IMG/VR virus record: IMGVR_UViG_3300045952_000066
Coordinates: 1-57,687 of that record
Reading direction: 5' to 3' (one strand)
DNA length: 57,687 bases
Source of the DNA: a virus
How positions within the stretch are numbered: the first letter of the stretch is position 1; each line of letters starts with the position of its first letter. The translations under genes were made by a program, and so were the position numbers. The notes under the pieces are model-generated. The model saw nothing but the letters and a program-made list of their open reading frames with translations. It was not told the origin of the DNA and did no database searches. Of this stretch, positions 36,874 to 45,721 are shown piece after piece.

Positions 36874-39800
36874 CTACCCTGCGGTCACTCTGATGGTTTC
36901 CTGAGGAGCCACCGTCACTGCCGCGTTGCCGTCGAAGAGAAGCTCGTCGGTCGCGCAGTGGACGATGAGGTTGTTAGGTCCATTATCGTTCGAGAAATAG
37001 AGCGTGCGGCCCTGATATACGGCCAGCGGCATCAACTGCACCTCCACGTCGTTGTCGGTCGTGTCGGCGCGGACAGTATGGTCGGTCGCGAACACTTCCC
37101 ACGGCTGGCCGGTGTCCGGATCGAATCGCGGCGGTCCCACCTCGCGCACGGTCGGCGGCTGGCCGTAGATGAAGATCTCGCGGTAGACGGCGAACTCTTC
37201 ATGCGAGATCCGGCCCGCGCGATCTACCAGGAAGCCGCCCACCAACGCGACCAGCGTGGCGAGGTTGTCGACGCGGACTCTCAACTCGAAAGCCTGCTTC
37301 GGTCGCGGGACCAGCAGTTCGCTGGTGACGCCCGCGTAGTCCCAGTCGTGCGCCTCGATGATGCCGATGGAGGTCGCGTCCGGTTGCGTCTCCCACGGTG
37401 GCTCCACGGTGACGCGGATGTTTGTGTTCGCGGTGATCGCGCGGACCTGACCGGCGCCCTTGCCGCGCAGGATGCGATACAGGCGCCCGATCTCCTCGTC
37501 GGGACGCAGGCCCTCCGTGTCGGGGAATTGCAGGCGCCCGACGCTGTTATTCCAGAGAGGGTCTTCGACCCAATCCGTGCCGGCGATTGCGCCAATGGAG
37601 CGCACGATGAGCACGTCGCCCTTTTCGACGGAGTCGGCTTGGTCGGCGCGGACGCAATCCGGCGTCACGGTGAACGTGCCGGTCGCCGGATCGAATGCGG
37701 TGATCTCGAAATTCCAGAGCGGCGCCGATCCATCGCTGAGATCCGCGAGAGCGGAGAGGTATCGCTTCGGCGGGCCGACCCAGTTGTCGGTGGCGCCGAT
37801 GAAGTTGTCGGCCTGGATCTTGTTCGGCGCGGTGACGCCGGTCACCAGGACGCCCGCGACTCCGGAGTGCCAGACGTGCTTCGCCGCGATCCTCACGCGC
37901 TCTGCGGCGGCGTCGGGCAGTTGCTGGGTCATGGGCGCGAGGAAGCCGGTGTACTCGTAGCTCACGGGCGGCGCCCCCAGCGTCTGGGCTTGCAGGGCGA
38001 TGCGCCGCCGGTCGGTCCCGATGTAGAGGTCCCAGCCCGCCCACGTTCCGCTGGGCGCCGGGAGCATCGAGATGGTGAGCTTCTGATCGGTCACGCCTTC
38101 CGGAATCCAGATCGCGTAGAGGTTCGACGGCGCGGATGGCGCGTTGGTCAGATCGAACTGCGTGACCGCGACGTACACCGTGACCGGCCCGGAGATATGC
38201 CCGCCCGCCGACCGGGCCACGCCCGTGATGCGCGGCTGCACGGGCGCGGCGAAGTGGTTGATCACCTCCTCGCCGCCGACCCAGATGGCCGGTGACCAGA
38301 CGCCGTCACGCTGAATGTTGTAGTCCTGCCAGAGGTCGAAGGTGCGCTCTCTGGGATCGGGATAGAGTGGATCGCCGGGGAACGGCGCGACGTGGTTCGG
38401 CATCCAGGCGAGGCCGCTGATGCTCTGCAACAGTTCCGGCGGGACCGGCTTGGCCGCAACGTCGGCTGGCTTGGGGCCGAAGGCGAGGTCGTACATCGAG
38501 TCGGTCGTGCATGTCGCCTGGATGTCGATGGAGAAGTCGGGATTCAGGACCCAGCCGGTCACCCGGCCCTCGCCGCGCCCGCCGGGGAGCCGGTCGTGAT
38601 CCATGCTGACGATGTCGCCGCACATGGTCCGCAGGGCCAGGAGGGTCGTCCGGAAGCGGAGGTCCCGCGCCTTGACCTGTTCCGCGAGGCCGACGCCGCC
38701 AAGCTCTTCGCGCAGGCGCGTGGTGATGACGCGGGCGCACTGGCTCTTGTTGCTGACGCCGACGAAGGCCATCGTGCTCTGGAGGTATTGCGGCGTGTCG
38801 GTCGCCTCGCCCAGCCAGAGCGCGTGATCGATGTCATAGATGGTGACGCTATTGAGGCCCCAGTCGAACTCATCGTCTCCGAACTCTCCGATGAGCCAAT
38901 TGAACCGGGGCACGACCGGCGAGGCTTCCAGGCTCCTGAACAGGATGTTCGCGCGGGTGAAGGCGTTGCCCGCGAGAACCGAAGAGTTGACGCGGATGCC
39001 GATCCAGAGCCGCCCGTGGACGAACGTGTAATAGCCGAGGCAACAGTTCAGAATTTCGGTGAGCCAGTCCTTCAGAGGCTTCCGCTCTTTCAGCACGCCA
39101 CGGAACGGAAACTGCCGCTCGTTGATGGCCGGTGTGATCAGGCTGGGCACGTACTTGTCGCAGATCTCTGCGGCGGCGATGCAGGACTCGACGTTGACGA
39201 AATCCTCCATCACCGACGCCGGGATGTCGTCGGCGCGGGATGGATCGACGCGCAGGCCGATTGCTCTGAGATAGACGTTGACCGCGACCCAGACGGGATT
39301 GGAGAGCGCGTTGACCCAGACGCGCGTTCCCGGCGCCGTCCAGGTCCAGCCCCCGATGCCTTCGGTCACCGTGACCGTCATGGCCCGGTCGGACACCGGG
39401 GCAAGCTGCAAGCCTGCCTCGTCGGTCCTGCGGATCTCCGCGAAGGCCACGCCTGCCGCGTAGCTGGCCTGCGGCGGGACCGTCCCTCCCCACGGCGCCT
39501 GATCGAGAGCGAAGAAGTCGGCGGTCGCCGCCGGATCGGTGCCCAGGATGCCGCGCCACCCGCCCCTCTTCTTTGGATCGTGCGGCGGCTGCTCATCGAG
39601 CTTGTGCGCGATCAGGTTCGATGAATAGGAGCCGATGGGGCCTTCGCCGACGATGCCCAACGCGCTGTAGAACTCGCTCTCGTCGCGGCCTGCGGCCACG
39701 TCGCAGACGACCTTCATCGCGATGTCGGTGTAGATCTCCTGAAGCGGACGCTGGTAGACGGACTCCTCCGCGACGGTGACGCTCTGGATGCGCGACCGCC

Positions 39801-40857
39801 CGACGCCCAAGCTCCCCAGAGCTATCGCCATCGGATTGATGCGGACATCCTGCGGCAATGCGACGACGCCGCCGAAGCTCTTGGGCACGCCTCGCGCCAC
39901 GCACGCCGCGAAGTCTTTCGGGCAGTCGGGGAACGACGACGTGCTGGGACAGTGCGGCCCCTTGTATTTCTTCCAGCACGTTCTGCTGATCTGGCGCCAC
40001 GGGTACGCGAGGGTCAACTCGAATAGCCCGTCCGACGCGGGCAGGATGAACGTGCCATCGCTGGTCAGCGTCCACGGTCGCGCGTAGCCCATCCAGAGGT
40101 CGATCAGATAGCCGGTGTTTATGTGGTAGAGCGCGAACGCGACATCGGCCCGGTAGAGGTTGGTCGCGTTCGCGTACTTGACGAACACGTCGTCCGCGTT
40201 GCCGAAGCTGAAGGTGGCCGAATCGCTGGCCTCGTTGAGCGTCTGCGAGATGCCGCCCCATTCGAGCAGACGCGGGAGAAACAGGTTGGCCGCGCCGTTG
40301 ATGGTGCATCGCTGGTTGCTGATCCGCAGGACATCGCTCGTCCCTCGCGGATAGATGGTGACCAGCGGGATGAACCGCTGCACCTGATCCTCCAGCGCGG
40401 GCGTGAGCACGTCGTCGGGGAATCGCGTCACGCGCTCCGCGACGTTGTAGTTCGGCGTCGAGGTCGGGACCTCGAGGAGAGTTAGCCCGCCGACCGACGC
40501 GAGATATGCGGTCAGATGCGCGAAGTCCAGGTTCGGATTCTCGTATCGCGCAGTTAGTAACTCATTGCCGCCAGGTCCGTGATAAGTGAATGGAAACTGC
40601 GCGTACTGTCCCTGCGCCTGCTGCCAGTGGCCCCTCAGGTTGTTGTAGTCGTCGCACGACAGATGATCGCGATGGATGCGGAACCGGCGCGTCCCGCTCC
40701 CCAGCAAGTAGCGTTGCTCAGTCTTGAGGCCCGGTTGATCGAAGACGTGCGTAACGACTTGCGGCTCGTAATCGACGCCGCTCCCATAGTCGATGCCGAG
40801 AGGAAACGCGCCGATCACCGGAGGATCTGGGATGGGAACCGCGCCGAGGTAGTCCAC
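36874..40857 (-). CDS. Tail-hub protein with L-type cysteine motif (1327 aa)
   Basis: Starts MDYLGAVPIPDPPVIGAFPL. N-terminal 110 residues resemble DUF2460-like tail proteins (FDQPGLKTEQRYLL, YHGPGGNELLTARY). Around residues 280-330 is TCWKKYKGPHCPSTSSFPDC, then DFAACVARG and FGGVVALPQ, the four-cysteine, FeS-binding motif of lambda gpL and BR0599 proteins. Later parts include hub-like domains (WLIGEFGDDEFDWG, LLALRTMCGDIVSMDHDRLPG) and a C-terminal fibre-like part. It seems to combine several lambda tail-tip functions (L and parts of J) in one chain. Confidence 0.75.
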   Translation of the reverse strand: MDYLGAVPIPDPPVIGAFPLGIDYGSGVDYEPQVVTHVFDQPGLKTEQRYLLGSGTRRFRIHRDHLSCDDYNNLRGHWQQAQGQYAQFPFTYHGPGGNELLTARYENPNLDFAHLTAYLASVGGLTLLEVPTSTPNYNVAERVTRFPDDVLTPALEDQVQRFIPLVTIYPRGTSDVLRISNQRCTINGAANLFLPRLLEWGGISQTLNEASDSATFSFGNADDVFVKYANATNLYRADVAFALYHINTGYLIDLWMGYARPWTLTSDGTFILPASDGLFELTLAYPWRQISRTCWKKYKGPHCPSTSSFPDCPKDFAACVARGVPKSFGGVVALPQDVRINPMAIALGSLGVGRSRIQSVTVAEESVYQRPLQEIYTDIAMKVVCDVAAGRDESEFYSALGIVGEGPIGSYSSNLIAHKLDEQPPHDPKKRGGWRGILGTDPAATADFFALDQAPWGGTVPPQASYAAGVAFAEIRRTDEAGLQLAPVSDRAMTVTVTEGIGGWTWTAPGTRVWVNALSNPVWVAVNVYLRAIGLRVDPSRADDIPASVMEDFVNVESCIAAAEICDKYVPSLITPAINERQFPFRGVLKERKPLKDWLTEILNCCLGYYTFVHGRLWIGIRVNSSVLAGNAFTRANILFRSLEASPVVPRFNWLIGEFGDDEFDWGLNSVTIYDIDHALWLGEATDTPQYLQSTMAFVGVSNKSQCARVITTRLREELGGVGLAEQVKARDLRFRTTLLALRTMCGDIVSMDHDRLPGGRGEGRVTGWVLNPDFSIDIQATCTTDSMYDLAFGPKPADVAAKPVPPELLQSISGLAWMPNHVAPFPGDPLYPDPRERTFDLWQDYNIQRDGVWSPAIWVGGEEVINHFAAPVQPRITGVARSAGGHISGPVTVYVAVTQFDLTNAPSAPSNLYAIWIPEGVTDQKLTISMLPAPSGTWAGWDLYIGTDRRRIALQAQTLGAPPVSYEYTGFLAPMTQQLPDAAAERVRIAAKHVWHSGVAGVLVTGVTAPNKIQADNFIGATDNWVGPPKRYLSALADLSDGSAPLWNFEITAFDPATGTFTVTPDCVRADQADSVEKGDVLIVRSIGAIAGTDWVEDPLWNNSVGRLQFPDTEGLRPDEEIGRLYRILRGKGAGQVRAITANTNIRVTVEPPWETQPDATSIGIIEAHDWDYAGVTSELLVPRPKQAFELRVRVDNLATLVALVGGFLVDRAGRISHEEFAVYREIFIYGQPPTVREVGPPRFDPDTGQPWEVFATDHTVRADTTDNDVEVQLMPLAVYQGRTLYFSNDNGPNNLIVHCATDELLFDGNAAVTVAPQETIRVTAG

Positions 40858-40858
40858 C

Positions 40859-41254
40859 TCACGTCACCTCCCTCATGCCCAGAGACACCTCGCTCCGACC
40901 GACGCCGACCTGATCGCTCCAGTTGCCGTCCCAGACGACCGTGTATCTGCCCACGGGATTCTCGCCGGTCGGATCGGGCTTGAACGGCGGGACCGTCTCG
41001 CGCGGCAAGTAGAAATAGAACGGCGCGACCAGATGCGCCTTGAAGAACGTCCAGAGCGTCGTGTAGCTGGCGGGCGTCACCCGCCGGGTGATCCGGAAGA
41101 AGTGGCGCGGGTTCAGAACCAGCGCGGCCCGGTCGCTCGATCCGTCCGGATAGCGGTTGACGAATGCCTCGACGCGAAGCTCTTCCTGAAGCGCCGTGTA
41201 GAAGCCAGCGGGCAGGACATCGACCGGCGCGGCGGGCTTGATGTTACCGGGCAT
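40859..41254 (-). CDS. Minor tail protein, gpM-like by position (131 aa)
   Basis: Starts MPGNIKPAAPVDVLPAGFYT. It has VEAFVNRYPDGSSDRAALVL, ITRRVTPASYTTLWTFFKAH and FYFYLPRETVPPF, then GRYTVVWDGNWSDQVGVGRSEV, a beta-rich tail-tip type. It lies between the tape measure and the L-type gene, where lambda has M. Confidence 0.65.
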   Translation of the reverse strand: MPGNIKPAAPVDVLPAGFYTALQEELRVEAFVNRYPDGSSDRAALVLNPRHFFRITRRVTPASYTTLWTFFKAHLVAPFYFYLPRETVPPFKPDPTGENPVGRYTVVWDGNWSDQVGVGRSEVSLGMREVT

Positions 41255-41285
41255 TCCGGCCCCCTTTGGTATCCTGGTAGAACGT

Positions 41286-41534
41286 ATGTTTTCCGACACT
41301 CAATGGAAGGCCGCAGGCGTCGTTCTCCTTCTGGCCGTCCTCTGCATCGCCGGTCTGTTCTGGATGGAGTCGCGGCGTCAGCCCGAATGGCGCGTGTATG
41401 AAACCTTCAGCGATGGTTCCGTTATGGAGATCAAACAGGCGTGCCCCGACTGCGAACTGCTGACTCGCGTCCGCAAAGGCGACAAGATCATCGGCGCTCC
41501 GTTTGTGGCAGTGCCCGCCAAGGCGAAGAAGTAG
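41286..41534 (+). CDS. Plus-strand membrane protein in the tail module (82 aa)
   Basis: ATG 41286 opens MFSDTQWKAAGVVLLLAVLC, a transmembrane helix to about residue 27, then MESRRQPEWRVYETFSDGSV and a CPDC motif. The gene sits in the small gap between the tape measure and the gpM-like gene, against the transcription direction. It may be a moron (for example superinfection exclusion) or a lysis accessory; neither is shown. The RBS is weak. Confidence 0.6.
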   Translation: MFSDTQWKAAGVVLLLAVLCIAGLFWMESRRQPEWRVYETFSDGSVMEIKQACPDCELLTRVRKGDKIIGAPFVAVPAKAKK

Positions 41535-41539
41535 CTCCA

Positions 41540-44500
41540 TCACGCCATCACCGTGGAAGGCTCCAGCAACGCGCCCGTCTGCGCCGCCCTGCCTTGTCCT
41601 GACCGCGCCGCCGTCGTGTTCGCGGCGCCGACTGCGCCGGGATTGTTGCCCAGCACCTGGACGACCTGACCGCTGAACAGGCTGGTCGCCTGTTGCGGAT
41701 TGAGTTGGAGGAACATCGGGTTCGGCCCCTGGAGCGCGTTCGCCACCTGAGTCGTCGTCGTGCCGACGTAGGGATTCGCGACCATGCGCCCGTTGCTGTA
41801 GACCGGCTGAAGCTGAAGCCCTCCCGCCGCGCTCTGCGCGAACGTCGCGCCGTACATCTGGCGCGGCATCCCGCCCACTCCCTGATTGGTGTTCAGCGCA
41901 TAGAGGCGCACCATCTCCTGCACCTCAGGCGAGAACACCGCCATGCGGAGGTCGCCGCCGAACCGCTGGTCCGCGATCTGGACGACCTGTTCGCGGATCG
42001 ATCTATCCACGATATCGACGCCGTAGGCGTTGCGGATAAGGCGCCTGACCTGTTCCTCCTTGGGCTTCCGGAAGTGCCGCACAAGAGTGGCGATGCCGCC
42101 CGCCGCCGCGCCCGCGATCAAGCCGACTCCCGCGCCGATCAGGGCGCCCATCGGCCCGAACATGGCGCCGATCATAAAGCCGATCCCAGCCCCGGCGAGA
42201 GCGCCGCCGCCGATGCTCATCGCCGCGCCCGTGACACCGCCACGCTTGTAGCCAGCCGCAAACAGGCCCAGACCGGCTCCAGCCACAGCGCCAGCCACCG
42301 GGTGGCCGACCATCTTGCCCAGCCCGTACCCGGCGAGGGCGCCACCGGCAATGCCCATCAGACCGGCTCTGACGCCTCGCTTGCTACTGAGGGCGCCCGC
42401 CATGAACATCGGCGTGCCGACCGCCGCCGCCATCGCGCCCATGCCGGGACTGTTCAGCATGGCGCCCAGCTTCTGCCGCCCGGTCAACTGCGCCCACGGC
42501 TTGGTCGAGATCGCGCCAGTCACCGGATCGCGGACCTGGACCGGCTTGCCGATATTCAACGACTCGCGCATGGCCTGGACGCTCTGCGACCACTGGCCGC
42601 GCACGCCGCCGCCGCCGGTCGCGCCGGTCGCGCCGACGCCCGCAACGTCTGCGGCGGAACCGCTCCTCGCGGACCACGCCTCACGCGCCGCGTCGGTGAC
42701 GATGGCGTCGACATCGCGCCCGACGACCTCGCGGTTTCGCGATTCCTGGGTCGCGTAGGTGACATCGGTCTGGGCCGATCCGTAGATGGTCGGCGCCGTC
42801 TGCCCCATGCCGGGGAACCACGGGCCGCGCCACGGGCCGCGCGGGAACTGCGTCTTGAAGCCGCCGAAGATTCCGGCGAGTTGCGCCGTCATCGAGTTGG
42901 TCACGATGGTCTTCATCACGCCCAGCATCGTGTTCTTCATCAGGTTGCCGAGGCTCTGCCAGACGCTCCGCGACCTGTCGAGCAAGGCGTCCCACATGTC
43001 TCCGATGAAGCCCTTGATCTCCCCGAACATCTCCTCCTGTTGCTGGATGATCACGTCGTTGGTCTGCGACCAGCCCTGCAATCGCGCGACCTGGAGCGCG
43101 GTGTCGGCGTCGAGCCAGATGCCCTCGATTCGTTCCGTGGTCCGCTTCGTCTCCTCGATGATGCTGGCTTCCGACGTTGCGTTGTTGTTGCGGAACACGC
43201 GCAGGCGTTCGTTCTCTGCCGCGATCTGCGCGTCCCTCGTCTTCTCGATGCGGACGCGCTCCACGTCGGTGATGTCGGCAATGTTCTGCATCCGCTCCTG
43301 CGGCGTGCGCGGGCGCCGCGCGTAGAGATAGCCGCCCTCAAGCGTGGCCGTCCGGTTGATCCGCAGAAGCTCCATCTGGATGGACTCCTCCATCAGTTGC
43401 TTCCGCTCCTCCAGAATGATCCCGTTGGTTTCGCGTTCGCCCTCGACGCGGATGCGCTTCTCCTCGTTCTTCCGGAACTCCGCGAGTTTCAGGATGTCGG
43501 CGTTCGCGGCGTCCGCGTATCTCTGCTGCTCCTGGCGGATCTGCTCTTCGGACTTCCGCGCCTTCCGGCCCGCTTCCCTGATGCCCTTGAGTTGGAGATC
43601 CCCGACGCGCTTGATCTCTTCTTCCTTCGCGGCGACGTTGGTCCGCATCTCCTCGACGTTGGCTTCGGTTCGGAGCCTCACCAGTTCGCGTTGACCGGCG
43701 AAGGTGTGATCGCGCAACTTCTCCATTTCGGCAATCGCGGTTTGCCGTTGCGCCTTGGCGATATCCTCGTTGAGCTTGGCCTGCTCCCGGCGCGACTCCT
43801 CCTCGCGTTTCGTCACCTCCGTATTGACATCCAGCCAGAGGGCCTTGCGGTAGATCGCGATGGCCTGATCGTTGCCCTTGACCTTGCGGAAGTACTGCTC
43901 GTAATCGCTGGTCAACGCGGATATCGTCTCCTGGCCCGCTTTCCGGTTGCGGACTTGCGCCTCTTCCAAGACGGTCATCGCCTGCTCGACTTGCCGCTTC
44001 ATCTCCTCGACATCGACCTTCGGCAGGCCCGCTTTCAGCCGCGCGATCTCCTCCGGTGTCGCGGGACCATAGCCCGCCCCGGCGGCTTTCTGCTGCGCTT
44101 CGGCTTTGGCCCTGCTGCTCGACAGGTATTGGAGAACGGCGCCGCCCAGCAATCCGACGACGATGGCGATGAGGCCGACCGGCCCGCCGACCAGCCCCAG
44201 CAATCCGGCCAGCGCGGCGCGGACGCCGGTCGCCGCGACCACTTCGGTCGCCACGCCGGTCGCCGCTCCAGCCGCCGCCGCCGCGCCTGCTCCCGCCACG
44301 GCGCCCCCGGCTTTGCCCAGAGCCGTCTGCGCGACCTTCTGCGCCGCTACCGTCGCCGCTGCATTCGCCGCCGCTTCCGTCGCGATCTTGGCCGCTTCCT
44401 TCGCCGCCGCATTTGCAGCCGCCCTGCGGGCCATCGCGCCTGCCAGAGCCTCGCCTGCAAGCCCGCCCGCGACCGATGTCGCCACTTCCTTTGCGACCGC

Positions 44501-45721
44501 TTTGGCGGTTTCCTTTGCCGCCGCTTTCGCCGCCGTCGCCGCCGCCGCTCTCGCCGCCGCTTCGGTGGCCGCTTTGGTCGCCGTCTCTACCGCCGCCTCT
44601 GCGCTCCGTCTCGCGACCGCCGACGTAGCAGCCGCCGCCGCGCCGCCGAGGCCCAGCGTGCCACGGGCGCCCGCCGCCGCCGCTCCTGCCCCTGCCGCCG
44701 CCGCGCCTGCGCCCGCGCCTTTCAGGAGTCCGCCGATGCTCCTCCAGGCGCCGAAGCCGGTCGTCACGACGGAGATCGCCAGACCCAGCGCGATGATCGC
44801 GCCGGTAAGCCCGCCGATCAGAACGGTGATGTCTTTGATCGGCCCCGGCAGTCGGTCGAAGATGTCGAGAAGCCTCCCGAACATGTTGACCAGACTCGAC
44901 GCGAAGTCGAGGAGCTTGATGAACGACGGCCCCAGCTTCTTGTCGAGGTCGGCGGCGGTATTGATCACCTGATTCTGGAGCCGGTTCGACGCCGCTTCGA
45001 CGGACACCAGCGCGTCCTTCGCCGCCGCGCCGTTGGTCTTCACCGAGAGCATCGCCAGCGCGTACCGGACGAACGCTTCAGGGTCCATCTGCCGCGCCGA
45101 CGATTTCAGTTCGGCCAGCGTCTTGCCGAGGCCCTCCGCTGCTTCCTGCGGGAGGTTCATCTTCACGCTGGCGAAGATCGCCTGGATGCTCTTGGCGGTA
45201 GGGTTGAACGATGCGCCGACCTTGGACAGGGCTTCGGTGAAAGCTTCCATGCTATCGACGCCTTTGATGCCGTATGCGGCGGTGATGTCGAGGACGTACT
45301 GCATGTTCTTGGCGAGATCCTTCGCCGGGATGCCCGCCGCTTGCATCGAGAACGACATTCTGGCGAGTTGGTCTTGGAGCACACCGGCCCGCTCCGCTAG
45401 GGCCTTCAACTCCTCCAACTGATCGCTCAATCCGGCGCGGGAGAACTGGCGCACGATCCGGTTCCACTCCTCGCCCATGCCGATCAGTTGCTGGAAGCCT
45501 CGCGCGACTCCCAGCGCGGCGACGGCGCGGGCCAGCTTCGCCATCTCGTCGGCGGTGTCATGCACCGACACGTTGACCGACTGCATCCCCTTCGCGGCCT
45601 GCTTGGTGGCCTTCTCAGAGGTCGAGCCTACGTTCGCGAGTTTTTGGTTGAGAGCATCGATGTCCCGGCCCGCTTCCTCTCCCTGGAATTGGACCTGGAT
45701 GTAAATGCGATTCGTCGCCAT
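41540..45721 (-). CDS. Tape measure protein (1393 aa)
   Basis: Starts MATNRIYIQVQFQGEEAGRD. The N-terminal part is helical (IDALNQKLANVGSTSEKATK), then FQQLIGMGEEWNRIVRQFSR and the tape-measure-type KMNLPQEAAEGLGKTLAEL. Around residues 300-345 lies a hydrophobic segment (GPIKDITVLIGGLTGAIIAL). An unusually long Ala/Gly/Lys-rich stretch follows, then coiled-coil regions, and glycine-rich hydrophobic repeats near the C-terminus. The length sets tail length; at about 0.15 nm per residue it predicts a tail near 210 nm. Confidence 0.9.
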   Translation of the reverse strand: MATNRIYIQVQFQGEEAGRDIDALNQKLANVGSTSEKATKQAAKGMQSVNVSVHDTADEMAKLARAVAALGVARGFQQLIGMGEEWNRIVRQFSRAGLSDQLEELKALAERAGVLQDQLARMSFSMQAAGIPAKDLAKNMQYVLDITAAYGIKGVDSMEAFTEALSKVGASFNPTAKSIQAIFASVKMNLPQEAAEGLGKTLAELKSSARQMDPEAFVRYALAMLSVKTNGAAAKDALVSVEAASNRLQNQVINTAADLDKKLGPSFIKLLDFASSLVNMFGRLLDIFDRLPGPIKDITVLIGGLTGAIIALGLAISVVTTGFGAWRSIGGLLKGAGAGAAAAGAGAAAAGARGTLGLGGAAAAATSAVARRSAEAAVETATKAATEAAARAAAATAAKAAAKETAKAVAKEVATSVAGGLAGEALAGAMARRAAANAAAKEAAKIATEAAANAAATVAAQKVAQTALGKAGGAVAGAGAAAAAGAATGVATEVVAATGVRAALAGLLGLVGGPVGLIAIVVGLLGGAVLQYLSSSRAKAEAQQKAAGAGYGPATPEEIARLKAGLPKVDVEEMKRQVEQAMTVLEEAQVRNRKAGQETISALTSDYEQYFRKVKGNDQAIAIYRKALWLDVNTEVTKREEESRREQAKLNEDIAKAQRQTAIAEMEKLRDHTFAGQRELVRLRTEANVEEMRTNVAAKEEEIKRVGDLQLKGIREAGRKARKSEEQIRQEQQRYADAANADILKLAEFRKNEEKRIRVEGERETNGIILEERKQLMEESIQMELLRINRTATLEGGYLYARRPRTPQERMQNIADITDVERVRIEKTRDAQIAAENERLRVFRNNNATSEASIIEETKRTTERIEGIWLDADTALQVARLQGWSQTNDVIIQQQEEMFGEIKGFIGDMWDALLDRSRSVWQSLGNLMKNTMLGVMKTIVTNSMTAQLAGIFGGFKTQFPRGPWRGPWFPGMGQTAPTIYGSAQTDVTYATQESRNREVVGRDVDAIVTDAAREAWSARSGSAADVAGVGATGATGGGGVRGQWSQSVQAMRESLNIGKPVQVRDPVTGAISTKPWAQLTGRQKLGAMLNSPGMGAMAAAVGTPMFMAGALSSKRGVRAGLMGIAGGALAGYGLGKMVGHPVAGAVAGAGLGLFAAGYKRGGVTGAAMSIGGGALAGAGIGFMIGAMFGPMGALIGAGVGLIAGAAAGGIATLVRHFRKPKEEQVRRLIRNAYGVDIVDRSIREQVVQIADQRFGGDLRMAVFSPEVQEMVRLYALNTNQGVGGMPRQMYGATFAQSAAGGLQLQPVYSNGRMVANPYVGTTTTQVANALQGPNPMFLQLNPQQATSLFSGQVVQVLGNNPGAVGAANTTAARSGQGRAAQTGALLEPSTVMA

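Noticed and set aside
36844-38295. Plus-strand open frame antisense to the tail-hub gene
   Set aside because: Same reasons; the minus-strand protein has recognisable tail motifs.
41693-45400. Plus-strand open frame of 1235 codons antisense to the tape measure
   Set aside because: His/Arg/Leu-rich composition and no family-like motifs; long antisense frames are expected in GC-rich coding DNA.
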